Notes: generated from the letters alone by a model not told the origin. DNA of 64,000 bases from Photobacterium jeanii (GCF_001650345.1 NZ_LVHF01000029.1:62001-126000), one strand, 5' to 3'; counted from the first letter of the stretch, positions 27,319-38,029 are shown. Made by a program: numbers and translations.

Positions 27319-29589
27319 TTAAGCTTGGCTCTCAGCTTGAGGTTGCGGTTGTTTCTGAATCGCAGCCATCACAAGCTTAGCAAGGAAAGCAGCAAGGAAA
27401 ATCCCGCCCATACCAAATAAGATATCGCCTGGCACACGAAGCCAAACAAGTGTTTCAACCAGCTCACTATGAATCACTTCTGGTGATCGTGCGTACCAAT
27501 AACCGTGATCAATCGCGGCAAAAAACTGCACGATCCCCACAGGTAGTAACGACATAAACACCATTCCAAGTAGACCAAGATTCAGTGACCAAAAGCTCCA
27601 CTTCAACAGCTTGTCATCCCACATGGTGGTGGTGTTACTTAAGCCACGAAGGCAGGTTAGCATCAATCCAATACCCAACATGCCATATACGCCCATAAAG
27701 GCACCGTGAGCATGAGTTGCCGTGGTATTCAAACCTTGAATGTAGTAAAGCGCAATCGGTGGGTTGATCAAGAAGCCCAGTACACCAGCACCGACCAAGT
27801 TCCAGAATGCGGTCGCAACAAAGAACATGATCGCCCACTTGTAACGGCTCATCCAGCTCGTCATCTTACGCATACGGTATGTTTCAACCGCTTCAAAACC
27901 AATCAATGCCAGTGGCACAACTTCCAGAGCTGAGAACACAGAACCCCATGCAATCACAGAAGTTGGTGTGCCAGTAAAGTATAGGTGGTGCAAAGTACCA
28001 ATCAGGCCACCCGTTAGGAATACGACAGTCGCGAACAGCACTGCGCTATTTGCTGATTGAGCACGAACCAAACCAAGGCGCACAAACATCAACGCAATCA
28101 CGGAGGTCGCAAAAGTTTCAAAGAAACCTTCTACCCATAGGTGTACCACCCACCAGCGCCAGTATTCTGCAATCGCAAGGTTTGTATGTTTACCTTGGAA
28201 CAAACCTGCGCCGTAGAATAAACCAATAGCCACACAAGATGCGTACAGCACCCAAACCACTGGCTTCATGTCGTTATCATGATTTAGTGCTGGCTTAATT
28301 GCTCGTGTTACGAGTGCTAGCCAAATCAACAAACCAGCCAGTAATAAGATCTGCCAGATACGGCCTAAATCAATGTACTCCTGACCTTGGTGACCCAACC
28401 AGTAGCTCATATCAATATCAAAGTACTGCTGAATAGCCAGCCACTCACCCGCCATTGAGCCAAGTACAACAATCACAAGCGCAACCCAAAGGACATTCAC
28501 GCCAAGACGTTGGAATTTAGGCTCATGACCTGAAAGTGCTGGTGCAATATAAAGACCTGTACCTAACCAAGCGGTTGCTATCCAAAATACCGCTAGCTGA
28601 GTATGCCAAGTACGGGTTACAGAATAAGGAAGGATCTCAGCGAGTGGAATACCATAGAAGTTTTGCCCTTCAACCGCGTAGTGCGCCGTAACGCCACCTA
28701 ATACAATTTGTAGCAAGAACAAACCTACCGCAGTCAGGAAGTATTTACCCAGTGCACGTTGTGATGCGGTTGGCTTAACACCAAAAAGTGGATCGCTAGC
28801 AGGCAACTTAGGTAATGGATGTTCTTTAAGTGTTGCGTGATACCAAGCTAAAGCACCAACCCCCGCAATCAGCAGCACCACACTCATTACTGACCACACA
28901 ATGTTGCTTGAGGTAGGAGTGTTACCAATTTGCGGATCGTATGGCCAGTTGTTGGTATAGGTGTAGTTCTCGTTTGGACGTTCTGTTACCGCCGCCCATG
29001 CGCCCCAGAAGAAGAAAGCAGAGAGCTTTTCACGATTTTCCTCAGAGGCAATTGTGCCCTCTTTCATCGCGTAAGCTTCACGCGTTGGCTGCATCGCAGG
29101 ATCATCACCAAACAAACTCGCATAATACGCTTGTAGCTGGCGGATCACTTGCGCACGACGCTCTGACACAACCAATACACCTGATTCAGGATCGTATTGG
29201 TTTGGACGCATTTCTTCACGCAAGCGACTTTCAAGCCCTGCTTGCTGATAACTGTCCAGTTCAGAAAATGACGAGGAAAATTGGTATTGCGCCGCTGACT
29301 CTAACCACATTTCAGCCTCACGATGAAGCCAATCTGCCGTCCAATCAGGCGCAACATACGCACCATGTCCCCAAATCGAGCCCAATTGGTGACCACCCAT
29401 CGAGCGCCATACCAATTGTCCATTTTGTATATCGTCTTTAGTGAATACCACCTCACCAGATAGTGTTACGACACGTTCTGGGATCGGTGGCGCTTGACGA
29501 TAAATCTCACTCCCTAAGCTCAAAAGTATGGCGAATGAGGTCACACATACAATCACGAGCGCGATCAGGGAAAATTTTTGCTTTGTCAT
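27319..29589 (-). CDS. norB: Quinol-dependent nitric oxide reductase, single-subunit qNor
   Basis: 756 residues from the ATG that follows GGAG by six bases. An upstream in-frame start adds 18 residues without a ribosome site and would overlap the sigma-54 promoter region. The N-terminal extension (about 1-220) is the soluble cytochrome-c-like domain of qNor without a heme-c motif. The rest is a heme-copper oxidase-type bundle with metal-ligand histidines in TRTWHTQLAVFWIATAWLG, WWVVHLWVEGFFE, GTLHHLYFTGTP and THAHGAFMGVYGM. It reduces 2 NO to N2O with quinol as donor. It is preceded by a sigma-54 promoter and a NorR-type site. Confidence 0.95.
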   Translation of the reverse strand: MTKQKFSLIALVIVCVTSFAILLSLGSEIYRQAPPIPERVVTLSGEVVFTKDDIQNGQLVWRSMGGHQLGSIWGHGAYVAPDWTADWLHREAEMWLESAAQYQFSSSFSELDSYQQAGLESRLREEMRPNQYDPESGVLVVSERRAQVIRQLQAYYASLFGDDPAMQPTREAYAMKEGTIASEENREKLSAFFFWGAWAAVTERPNENYTYTNNWPYDPQIGNTPTSSNIVWSVMSVVLLIAGVGALAWYHATLKEHPLPKLPASDPLFGVKPTASQRALGKYFLTAVGLFLLQIVLGGVTAHYAVEGQNFYGIPLAEILPYSVTRTWHTQLAVFWIATAWLGTGLYIAPALSGHEPKFQRLGVNVLWVALVIVVLGSMAGEWLAIQQYFDIDMSYWLGHQGQEYIDLGRIWQILLLAGLLIWLALVTRAIKPALNHDNDMKPVVWVLYASCVAIGLFYGAGLFQGKHTNLAIAEYWRWWVVHLWVEGFFETFATSVIALMFVRLGLVRAQSANSAVLFATVVFLTGGLIGTLHHLYFTGTPTSVIAWGSVFSALEVVPLALIGFEAVETYRMRKMTSWMSRYKWAIMFFVATAFWNLVGAGVLGFLINPPIALYYIQGLNTTATHAHGAFMGVYGMLGIGLMLTCLRGLSNTTTMWDDKLLKWSFWSLNLGLLGMVFMSLLPVGIVQFFAAIDHGYWYARSPEVIHSELVETLVWLRVPGDILFGMGGIFLAAFLAKLVMAAIQKQPQPQAESQA

Positions 29590-29626
29590 TTTTGACTCCA
29601 AAAGCGGTTTACGTTCGCCCTTGTAA

Positions 29627-29643
29627 ACCAACTTTCGTGCCAA
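29627..29643 (-). promoter_or_regulatory. Sigma-54 promoter of norB
   Basis: Minus strand: TTGGCACGAAAGTTGGT fits the -24/-12 consensus TTGGCACG-N4-TTGC, with GG in place of GC at -12 and correct 10-base spacing. The element ends about 38 bases before the norB ATG. Confidence 0.75.
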
Positions 29644-29722
29644 AATTTAACCTATTGATTTTATTGAATACACCAACCTACAATTATCTTTATGACAAAA
29701 CCATTTTATTCTCAAAAACACA

Positions 29723-29747
29723 AAGCATTGTTAATATAACAATGCTT
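29723..29747 (-). promoter_or_regulatory. Palindrome: NorR-type enhancer site and possible norR terminator
   Basis: AAGCATTGTT (29723-29732) and AACAATGCTT (29738-29747) form a palindrome. Its centre, TTGTTAATATAACAA, has the NorR core GT-N7-AC and lies about 94 bp upstream of the norB -24 element. On the minus strand the palindrome is followed shortly by TTTTT, so it may also terminate norR. Confidence 0.6.
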
Positions 29748-29759
29748 GTGCCTTCATCT

Positions 29760-31349
29760 TTACTTTAGTTGCAACCGCTTCATCAAGCGATGCAAATTAC
29801 CTGGATTCACTTTGAGATCACGAGCCGTTTGGCTCAGGTTTTGCGCATTCGCTTTATATACCTTCGCCACTAATTCCGCTTGAAACTGATCCAAGGCTTC
29901 TTTTAGTCCCAGTTCACGGTACGCCGCAAAATCTAATTCTCCGTCCACTGCATTGACAGCTGAATCATTCACACGGCTTTCTGCCGCACGACTAACTGAA
30001 CCAGTACTTGCCCCTAATGCACCGTGCTTAGCAAAATTGAAATGATGTGGTTGAAGTAGTAAGAATTCATCAACACTTTCTGCCCTTGCCAATACCGCCG
30101 CACGATTAATGGCATGCTCTAACTCACGTACATTTCCTCGCCAAGGGTGGGACTGGATCATACGCAGCACTTGAGCATCCAAGCGTATGGTTGAGCCGCC
30201 TAACTTAGCTGCACAGCGCTCAGCAAAGAATCCAGCCAGCAGCACAACATCTTTATCACGTTCTCGAAGCGGTGGCACAGTTACGGGGAACACACTCAAA
30301 CGATGATACAAATCAGCACGAAAACGTTCAGCAACCACCTCCTCATGCATGATCCTATTGGTTGCAGCAATGATCCTGACATCAACCTTGATATTCTTCT
30401 CGTCACCCACGCGCTGAATATCACCGTACTGCAGTGCTCGAAGTAACTTGGCTTGCAGTGGCAACGACAGCTCACCAATTTCATCGAGAAACAGAGTGCC
30501 ACCATCAGCCAGTTCGAATTTCCCTTTACGGTTACTGATCGCGCCAGTAAAGGCCCCTTTAACGTGACCAAACAACTCACTTTCCGCCACAGATTCAGGC
30601 AAGGCCGCACAGTTTAGGTAAATCATCGGCTTATCAGCACGGCCAGACTGGTGATGAATTGATTTAGCAACCAGCTCTTTACCCACACCCGTTTCGCCCA
30701 TGATCAAAACTGAAAGATCGGTATTGGCGACAACTTCAATGTGTTGTTTAAGCATCGCGATTCCCGCAGATTGACCAATAATATCAACTGCTTCACTTAC
30801 CATTTTTAATGAGTGGTTTTCGGTAGGCGTAAAGCCCGTCGATTTTTCGAGCTTTTCTTGTAACAGCGCTGTATTGAGGCTGCTGGATGCCAACGCACTG
30901 ATCATCCGCAGCGAGTTATTCGATAAACGATCAAAACGCTCAGGATCGAACGCATCAATGGTCAGTGCACCAATCAAACGGTCTTCTTGCAGCAATGGCA
31001 ATCCGATACAAGCATGCACTTTCAATTCATCATCATGATTTGGGATCAGACCATCGTAAGGATCAGCCAAATCACTATCAGCAGGAAAACGCACCACATC
31101 ACCTGCGCGAGCAATCACTTCGAGTCTTGGATGCTGTTGGATATCAAAACGCCGCCCCAACACATCGTGGCTTAACCCGTTGATAGCCAATGGCACAAAC
31201 TGCTGATCTTTAAATAAAAGTAATGCTGATGCATCGCTTTTTAAGGTTTGATTAACGGTTGAAAGTAGTTGGGTAAAGCGCTCTGCATTCGACATTCCCG
31301 AGGTAATGCCAAGCGCAACTTGTACCCACTCTTTACTCACTTGCTCCAT
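29760..31349 (-). CDS. norR: NO-responsive sigma-54 activator NorR
   Basis: 529 residues from the ATG that gives MEQVSKEW, in line with the E. coli NorR N-terminus. Order: GAF domain (about 15-165, with [20 protein letters not shown] and [15 protein letters not shown]) that binds NO at a mononuclear iron; AAA+ domain with Walker A GETGVGKE and the sigma-54 contact GAFTGA; C-terminal Fis-type helix-turn-helix. Unlike E. coli norR-norVW, norR here is tandem with and upstream of its target norB. A second NorR-like site lies on the divergent side. Confidence 0.93.
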   Translation of the reverse strand: MEQVSKEWVQVALGITSGMSNAERFTQLLSTVNQTLKSDASALLLFKDQQFVPLAINGLSHDVLGRRFDIQQHPRLEVIARAGDVVRFPADSDLADPYDGLIPNHDDELKVHACIGLPLLQEDRLIGALTIDAFDPERFDRLSNNSLRMISALASSSLNTALLQEKLEKSTGFTPTENHSLKMVSEAVDIIGQSAGIAMLKQHIEVVANTDLSVLIMGETGVGKELVAKSIHHQSGRADKPMIYLNCAALPESVAESELFGHVKGAFTGAISNRKGKFELADGGTLFLDEIGELSLPLQAKLLRALQYGDIQRVGDEKNIKVDVRIIAATNRIMHEEVVAERFRADLYHRLSVFPVTVPPLRERDKDVVLLAGFFAERCAAKLGGSTIRLDAQVLRMIQSHPWRGNVRELEHAINRAAVLARAESVDEFLLLQPHHFNFAKHGALGASTGSVSRAAESRVNDSAVNAVDGELDFAAYRELGLKEALDQFQAELVAKVYKANAQNLSQTARDLKVNPGNLHRLMKRLQLK

Positions 31350-31417
31350 CATACGAGCCTCACAAATCACAATTGTCATCATGATAATGAAGTTATCAAT
31401 TTAACAATAGCCCAGCC

Positions 31418-31432
31418 TTGTCTTTTGGACAA
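31418..31432 (+). promoter_or_regulatory. NorR-type enhancer site for the divergent unit
   Basis: TTGTCTTTTGGACAA has the same TTGT-N7-ACAA form as the site upstream of norB and contains GT-N7-AC. It lies about 61 bp upstream of a sigma-54-like promoter on the plus strand. Confidence 0.6.
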
Positions 31433-31484
31433 AAAGCAATCACACAAAAAGATTAAGCACTTGTTTATATTGAAGTTTAAATAT

Positions 31485-31500
31485 TGGCATGGGCTCTGCA
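31485..31500 (+). promoter_or_regulatory. Sigma-54-like promoter of the divergent unit
   Basis: TTGGCATGGGCTCTGCA has GG and GC exactly ten bases apart (31486-31487 and 31498-31499), as in -24/-12 promoters. It precedes the 67-residue gene by 75 bases. Confidence 0.65.
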
Positions 31501-31575
31501 ATACATCTATCAAGCGAAGTAAACAAATAACGTGAAAAGTTAACAGCGAAAGCCGAACTAGAAAGCGAGGTCACC

Positions 31576-31779
31576 ATGCACGAGTTATATCTTGAAAATG
31601 CACATCCTGAATTAGGCATCGAGCGCTTTCAATGCCAACAAGTTGAAAGCCAGCACTCACTAGCACCTTCAATTAGGAAAGAGCTACCACCTCAAAAGCC
31701 ATATACAGCAACACAAGGGTCAGCCATCAAATCACGCCTTGCAACTTGGTTCTGGGGCAATGGCTGGCTCCACCTTTAA
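31576..31779 (+). CDS. 67-residue protein of unknown function, first gene of the NorR-linked unit
   Basis: Starts at an ATG six bases after GCGAGG. The product is soluble, with an aromatic C-terminus (ATWFWGNGWLHL) and one Cys; no signal peptide or known domain. Being first behind the sigma-54-like promoter and NorR-type site, it is predicted to be induced by NO. It lies 91 bases before the DUF1971 gene on the same strand. Confidence 0.55.
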   Translation: MHELYLENAHPELGIERFQCQQVESQHSLAPSIRKELPPQKPYTATQGSAIKSRLATWFWGNGWLHL

Positions 31780-31870
31780 GGCCTTGGTTCACCTTTAAAA
31801 TTTGGTCACCAGACATACTCGGTTTCGCATTCACCAATTAATACAGCATTATCAAACTTAGGAGTTCATT

Positions 31871-32191
31871 ATGTCTCATCAAATCATTCCAGCTGATTGG
31901 ACTATTCAACGCTCAACCCCTTTCTTCACTAAAGACACAGTGCCAAGCGCCCTGCTCAACCGCCATAACACCCGTAAAGGTGTTTTTGCCCAGTTATGTG
32001 TTATGGCAGGCGAAGTTACATTTTATGGATATGACAGCAAAGAAGCTGAGCAACATGAAATGAAAGTCGTGATCTCTGCGGGGCAATTCTCCACCAGCCC
32101 ACCACAATACTGGCACCGTGTTGAACTAAGTGATGATGCTCAATTCAACTTGAATTTTTGGTCATTACCTAAAACAACCGAACAAGAATAA
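31871..32191 (+). CDS. DUF1971 cupin-like protein
   Basis: 106 residues with a small beta-barrel layout: RSTPFFTKDTVPSALLNRHNTRKGVFAQLCVMAGEV and PPQYWHRVELSDDAQFNLNFW. The latter matches the DUF1971/TehB-N-like family often annotated as tellurite-resistance related. In proteobacteria this family is often found near NO-response genes such as nnrS and hmp; the biochemical role is unknown. A TAGGAG ribosome site precedes it. Confidence 0.8.
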   Translation: MSHQIIPADWTIQRSTPFFTKDTVPSALLNRHNTRKGVFAQLCVMAGEVTFYGYDSKEAEQHEMKVVISAGQFSTSPPQYWHRVELSDDAQFNLNFWSLPKTTEQE

Positions 32192-32210
32192 TACCAACGA
32201 GGGTATTGAG

Positions 32211-32426
32211 ATGAATAAAGCCGCTGACATACCAAGCTACTCACCACAAGAAGATAAAGAAACGCACCAAGCAGTATTAGCTCACAGAAAATCAAAAGTG
32301 ACATTGTCACTTACCATCTCGCAGTGCAAATACGTTATTGCACTGATGGGAATGGTAACTGGGATCAAACTCTCTATCTGGTTCCCGCTTGCCCTAACCC
32401 AGTTGTACCTAAAAGTTTTTAATTAA
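32211..32426 (+). CDS. Small single-helix membrane protein
   Basis: 71 residues: a charged N-terminal 45, then a hydrophobic stretch (YVIALMGMVTGIKLSIWFPLALTQLYL) able to span the membrane once. It starts 19 bases after the DUF1971 stop, and hemF follows 28 bases later, so these genes probably share a transcript. No family recognised. Confidence 0.6.
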   Translation: MNKAADIPSYSPQEDKETHQAVLAHRKSKVTLSLTISQCKYVIALMGMVTGIKLSIWFPLALTQLYLKVFN

Positions 32427-32448
32427 TAACACTAGCAGTTAGAAATAG

Positions 32449-33378
<930 letters not shown>

Positions 33379-33390
33379 GGCACAAATGAA

Positions 33391-33423
33391 AAAACGGCCC
33401 TGAAAAATCTTCAGAGCCGTTTT
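33391..33423. terminator. Bidirectional terminator between hemF and ackA
   Basis: AAAACGGCCCTGA / TCAGAGCCGTTTT, one mismatch, between convergent genes. Confidence 0.75.
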
Positions 33424-33461
33424 CCCGTTCCAAATAACCCCGTTCCCGCAGGGTCAATCTA

Positions 33462-34652
33462 TTAAGCGTGTAGTAGCGCCATAGATTCGTTTGCGATTAC
33501 CCACTCTTCGTTAGTTGGGATAACCATTGCAACTGGTGTGTTTGGCTTAGTGATGATGCCACGGTTGCCAAAGCGTGCTGCTGCGTTACCTTCTTCGTCT
33601 TCACGGTAGCCGAAGATTTTTAGGTTCTCTAGGATCTTGCTACGGATTGGCTGAGAGTTCTCACCGATACCCGCTGTGAAGATGATGCTGTCTAGTTCGT
33701 CTAGCGCAACCATGTAAGAACCGATGTATTTAGCAACACGGTAACAGAAGATTTCAAATGCTAGTGTCGCACCTTCGTGACCATTTTCCATCGCTTCGAT
33801 GATGCCACGACAGTCGCTTGTTAGACCAGAAACGCCTAGTAGGCCAGATTTCTTGTTTAGCTCAGTGAATACTTCTTCTTGAGACCAACCTTTCTTCAGA
33901 AGGAACTCAATGATACTTGGGTCAAGGTCACCACAACGTGTACCCATCATTAGACCTGCAAGTGGGGTGAAGCCCATGCTTGTATCAACTGATTTACCGT
34001 TCTTGATTGCACATACAGATGCGCCGTTACCAAGGTGAACAGAAATGAAGTTACTTTCTTCAACTGGCTTGTTAAGTACTTTCGCAGCTTCACGGCTAAC
34101 GAAGTAGTGGCTTGTGCCGTGGAAACCGTAACGACGGATACCGTAGTCTTCGTAAAGCTTACGAGAGATAGCACCTGTGAACGCCTTAGCAGGCATTGTT
34201 TGGTGGAATGCTGTATCAAATACCGCGTACTGAGATAGTGATGGGAATGCTGCTAGAGAAGCGCGCATGCCGATAACGTGAGCTGGGTTGTGAAGCGGAG
34301 CTAAATCGCTTAGGTTTTCGATTTCTTTAAGAACTTCATCATCGATTTTCACAGTACTTGTGAATTTCTCACCGCCGTGAACAACACGGTGGCCTACTGC
34401 AACGATGTCGTCTTTAAGACCAAGTTCGTCAACTAGTGCAACGATACGGTCTACAGCTAGTTGGTGGTGATTACCTTCGCTTAACGCGTACTCTTTTTTC
34501 TCACCATTGTATTTCCAGCTAACATTCGCCTCTGGAAGACCGAAACACTCACCAAGACCGCTTAGTACTGCATCGCCAACTACTGTGTCGATCAGTGCGA
34601 ACTTAAGTGAAGAACTACCAGAATTAATTACAAGAACTAGTGAATTGCTCAT
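33462..34652 (-). CDS. ackA: Acetate kinase
   Basis: 396 residues from MSNSLVLVINSGSSSLKFAL; 21 upstream in-frame residues are rejected because the family starts at this motif. Contains the family signatures NSGSSSLKF, GHRVVHGGEKF and GIRRYGFHGTSH. Catalyses acetyl phosphate + ADP to acetate + ATP. No pta gene is adjacent, unlike the usual ackA-pta operon, so this may be a second acetate kinase. An imperfect FNR-like sequence lies in the upstream region. Confidence 0.96.
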   Translation of the reverse strand: MSNSLVLVINSGSSSLKFALIDTVVGDAVLSGLGECFGLPEANVSWKYNGEKKEYALSEGNHHQLAVDRIVALVDELGLKDDIVAVGHRVVHGGEKFTSTVKIDDEVLKEIENLSDLAPLHNPAHVIGMRASLAAFPSLSQYAVFDTAFHQTMPAKAFTGAISRKLYEDYGIRRYGFHGTSHYFVSREAAKVLNKPVEESNFISVHLGNGASVCAIKNGKSVDTSMGFTPLAGLMMGTRCGDLDPSIIEFLLKKGWSQEEVFTELNKKSGLLGVSGLTSDCRGIIEAMENGHEGATLAFEIFCYRVAKYIGSYMVALDELDSIIFTAGIGENSQPIRSKILENLKIFGYREDEEGNAAARFGNRGIITKPNTPVAMVIPTNEEWVIANESMALLHA

Positions 34653-35228
34653 GGTTATCTCATCATATCTAGGGTAGAGAGGACATCTTGTCCCGTACAC
34701 GTCATTAACTGTCACTAAATGAAAATGGTGTGGAGCAGCATTTTCTTAGCGCTTTATGTTATGTCGGTATTATTCAATTTTTTTTGAAAAACTCAACTTT
34801 TGTTTTCAGTTATTTGTGAAAATTTGAAAAATCACTGGTTAAGATCAATAAATCGATTAGAAAACGTTTGCCTTTGCTCACAAATACAGCATTTTCTAAA
34901 CTATTGTTTGGGTTGATTAGACAAAACTGTCTCAAACTCAAATAAAGTTAGAAAAACACCTGAAATATTATTCAAAAAAAGTTTAATGCACCTTGTGGCA
35001 CATTTATTTCCCTTTTGAAAAATTCAACTCAAGTTTAGTCTGCGAGTTAATATGTTTTCACCTATTATGCAGCTACAGCATATACCGCATTTAAAACAAC
35101 ACTTTACACATATCCTACAAATGTATTGCGACCATAATCGCAAACCTTCCGAATTCAAGATAAAACAATAGTCAGGCCTTCCTCTGATTCGCTATAACAG
35201 AATGACTAAAGCAAGCAGGAGATTTGAA
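34653..35228. other. Intergenic region upstream of ackA and the Rossmann-protein gene
   Basis: About 575 AT-rich bases between divergent genes. The minus strand has TTGAT-CTTA-ACCAG near 34843, an FNR-like site with two mismatches. Runs of T/A suggest promoter DNA. No coding potential or clear hairpin. Confidence 0.4.
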
Positions 35229-36155
35229 ATGAAAAGAGCCTTAGTACTAGGCGTCGAACATCTGATGGGAGCCAGCTTGTGTGAATCATTGACCCAAGCC
35301 GATTGGGATGTATTGGGAATAGTGAGCAGCACGGATGCCAACGCACCTATCCTTGCGAACCTCACTTTGGCAGAGTTACTACCAGAAGATGTAGATTTTT
35401 TGTATCAACTAGCAGAAGAAGTTGATACCGTTTTTTTCCACCAAACTTACGAAAACACCTCAAACAGTACTCCTTTCTCACTAGAAACCATTATTTCACT
35501 GTGTGAGCGATTGCGCCTTCAACTGGTGATCACCAGTAACTACTATGACTTTAGCCCTAACTGGCTACCGTCATTGGCTTTCTGGCGAAAGAAGCAACCT
35601 ATCCCTGTATCTATCCCAGCCAAGCTACTAGAGCGTCTTGAACAAGCAAGCCAGCGTTGTGAGCAGATACATTTAATCTCTCTTAGCCACACTCTTGATT
35701 GCCGCAACGACGAAGGCTATTTGGGGCTGCTAATAAAAGAGACTGCCGACCAACTTTATATTCAATCGCCAGGGGCAAGCCATATACAGCACAAATGGAC
35801 TTACCTACCCGATGCCGCCAACAGCATTGTTAATCACCTCTCTAAAGGAACGGCATCAGAGCCCGCGCTAAACATCAGCTATTACTCGGGGCACGAAGCG
35901 AGTATTGATGACATCGCACGCTGCCTATCGCTAAGTTCGGGCAAACCCGTCAAAGTAACCCCACTACCTTGGTTAGTCATGGAAGTCATTAGCCTGTTTT
36001 CCCCCCTCTTTAGGCGCTTTATGCACCTACGTAGCATTTGGGAACAAGGCAGTATTATCACGACGAAAGGCAACGCTAACCTGACCATCAAGCCTGACCA
36101 TACCCCACTTGAATTAGCACTATCGAACGCATGGCGAAATAAAATCACTCGCTAA
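35229..36155 (+). CDS. NAD(P)-binding Rossmann-fold protein, epimerase-like
   Basis: 308 residues from the ATG preceded by AGGAG; nine further in-frame residues upstream lack a ribosome site. It begins KRALVLGVEHLMGASLCESL, an atypical version of the extended-SDR nucleotide loop in which the usual GxxGxxG is reduced. It has an FFHQTYENTSNS segment and a late WTYLPDAANSIVNHL block typical of sugar-nucleotide epimerase relatives. The catalytic YxxxK is not evident, so it may be a non-catalytic or regulatory SDR-like protein. Confidence 0.65.
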   Translation: MKRALVLGVEHLMGASLCESLTQADWDVLGIVSSTDANAPILANLTLAELLPEDVDFLYQLAEEVDTVFFHQTYENTSNSTPFSLETIISLCERLRLQLVITSNYYDFSPNWLPSLAFWRKKQPIPVSIPAKLLERLEQASQRCEQIHLISLSHTLDCRNDEGYLGLLIKETADQLYIQSPGASHIQHKWTYLPDAANSIVNHLSKGTASEPALNISYYSGHEASIDDIARCLSLSSGKPVKVTPLPWLVMEVISLFSPLFRRFMHLRSIWEQGSIITTKGNANLTIKPDHTPLELALSNAWRNKITR

Positions 36156-36167
36156 TAAAATCATAAG

Positions 36168-36204
36168 AGCGATAACACAATGTATTGATTGGGTTATCGC
36201 TTTT
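36168..36204 (+). terminator. Terminator of the Rossmann-protein gene
   Basis: AGCGATAAC (36168-36176) / GTTATCGCT (36193-36201) followed by TTTCTGTTT. Confidence 0.6.
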
Positions 36205-36382
36205 CTGTTTGTAAGTCAGAAATCAGCACTTCACCTTATTTCTTCATTTCATGTCCTAATTGTGTGCAATTCCCGACTTTAATTAATCGGGTTTGTCTAT
36301 CATAGCTATTGATATAATCTGCTTTTGCTTTGCGGCTGAAACCGTTACATTGCAATGCAAATCAGCTAAAGGAAGAATAATC

Positions 36383-36817
36383 ATGACCACAATGACCACC
36401 CGCTGCCCACACTGTAAAGCAATGAACCGCTTGCCAATTGAACGTATTGAAGACACAGCGACCTGTGGTTCATGTAAAGAAAAGCTTATCGACGGTAAGC
36501 CTGTTGAAGGTACAACGGATAACTTTTTATCTCTGATCCAGAGTGACAAGCCGGTTGTCGTCGATTTCTGGGCACCGTGGTGTAACCCTTGTGTCGGCTT
36601 TGCGCCAATTTTTGAAGATGTTGCTGCAGAAAAAGACGGTCAAGCACGCTTTGTGAAAATCGACACTGAAGAACAGCAAATGCTGGCTGCTCAATACCGT
36701 ATTCGCAGCATTCCTACCATCATGGTATTTAAAAATGGCCAAATGATTGACCAACTAAACGGTGCACTACCAAAAGGTCAATTCAGCCAGTGGCTTGATG
36801 CTGTTATCAGCCAATAA
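36383..36817 (+). CDS. trxC: Thioredoxin 2 with unusual active site
   Basis: 144 residues from the ATG after AAAGGAAG; the upstream 30-residue extension is rejected. The N-terminal zinc module has CPHC and CGSC pairs as in E. coli TrxC, then a thioredoxin fold with cis-Pro (RSIPTIMVF). The active site reads WCNPC (Cys67-Asn-Pro-Cys70) instead of the usual WCGPC. It is a cytosolic disulfide reductase linked to oxidative stress; the Gly-to-Asn change could alter redox potential or partner choice. Ends at a strong terminator. Confidence 0.92.
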   Translation: MTTMTTRCPHCKAMNRLPIERIEDTATCGSCKEKLIDGKPVEGTTDNFLSLIQSDKPVVVDFWAPWCNPCVGFAPIFEDVAAEKDGQARFVKIDTEEQQMLAAQYRIRSIPTIMVFKNGQMIDQLNGALPKGQFSQWLDAVISQ

Positions 36818-36878
36818 GATGATCTTGCGTTAACCAGCGGCACTACTGCCCTTGGAAAATTAGCGCTAGCAAACTACA

Positions 36879-36911
36879 AACGCCTTAGCCAATGACGCTA
36901 AGGCGTTTTTG
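36879..36911 (+). terminator. Terminator of trxC
   Basis: AACGCCTTAGC (36879-36889) / GCTAAGGCGTT (36897-36907) followed by a T-run. Confidence 0.85.
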
Positions 36912-37086
36912 TATCCATCACTAACTTGTTTCATTTCTAAGACACACGCGCTACCGAGCACTCTTTTACACTTATAGCTTGTTCGTGCAACTCCCTATAT
37001 TGGCATTAAGACACTTGTATCGTTTTACTTAATCGATACACGCCTTTACGCCAAACACAGCAGTCACAGCAAGTTGAGAGGTAGTT

Positions 37087-37941
37087 ATGGTGCAGGTGTT
37101 AAGGCAAGCTCGATGGCTCTTTATTGCATGTCTCAGTTTCTTGGTGGCCTGTAGTAGTAAGACACCACTAACTAAAGCCCCTGAACTTTACTTTAAGCAA
37201 TCTACCCTCGCCTTTATTGATTTAAACGAAACTCGCCGCAACGGTGCTGTTGTCGATAAAGGACTGTTCTACCCTAAAGATACTTATTCTTTCACCTACC
37301 GTTATTGCGCAGTCAGCCCAGAGTCTGCCCTTAACGACATTGCAGAATATCAACAACTGGCAAAACGTACTTGTGATGCAAATGGCGGCAAACTAGTCCA
37401 CCAGCAAACGGGGACGTGGTGCGTCAATAACGCAAACACATCTGATGAATTCCCCATTTTTTATGCGCGGATCTCAAGCACTGAACTTTGGGCCGATCTC
37501 TGCCTTGATGGTCCTTTTGTTACCCTTCGAGTGGTTGAAAACACCAATGCCCCTGCTGATGAATGGTTAGCTTCGGCAAAAGTATTAGGCTATCAACCCT
37601 ACACAGCGACCCGTCAGCTAGTTTCAAGTAACGACAGCTATGGTCAGCTTTATCAAGCACCTGCCACCCCTGTGGAAGATATCGATATGTGGGATCAAGA
37701 AAGCCTCTATATCTATAACTCACCAGGGCAAACCGTGTGCTTATATAACCAAGAAAATACCAATCAGCTTGGTCACACCTATCAAGGCGTGGTCGAGAAT
37801 GTCAATCTAGGCAAAGTTCGCGTACTCGTCACCCGTAAACTAAAAGGCGATATCCGTACTGCCCCCACTCTCGAACTCCAGCATTGGCACGATAGAGCCT
37901 ACATCACAGCCCCAGCCCAATCCTGGTTTGTGTGTGGATAA
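37087..37941 (+). CDS. Predicted lipoprotein of unknown function
   Basis: 284 residues with a lipoprotein signal (LFIACLSFLVACSSK, lipid-bearing Cys22). The mature part has nine Cys and many Tyr/Trp, for example TYSFTYRYCAVSPESA, CDANGGKLVHQQTGTWCVNN and SPGQTVCLYNQEN, suggesting disulfide-bonded beta-structure. No named family recognised. It appears monocistronic with a strong terminator. Expected in the inner or outer membrane facing the periplasm. Confidence 0.7.
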   Translation: MVQVLRQARWLFIACLSFLVACSSKTPLTKAPELYFKQSTLAFIDLNETRRNGAVVDKGLFYPKDTYSFTYRYCAVSPESALNDIAEYQQLAKRTCDANGGKLVHQQTGTWCVNNANTSDEFPIFYARISSTELWADLCLDGPFVTLRVVENTNAPADEWLASAKVLGYQPYTATRQLVSSNDSYGQLYQAPATPVEDIDMWDQESLYIYNSPGQTVCLYNQENTNQLGHTYQGVVENVNLGKVRVLVTRKLKGDIRTAPTLELQHWHDRAYITAPAQSWFVCG

Positions 37942-37945
37942 TAAA

Positions 37946-37974
37946 AAGAGAGGCAACCAATGGTTGCCTCTCTT
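37946..37974. terminator. Bidirectional terminator
   Basis: Near-perfect 14-bp stem AAGAGAGGCAACCA / TGGTTGCCTCTCTT between the lipoprotein gene and the convergent symporter gene. Confidence 0.8.
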
Positions 37975-38029
37975 AGATAATGGCTATTAAACCGCAGTCA
38001 AAGCCGTTTATTCAATATATTCCTAGCCA

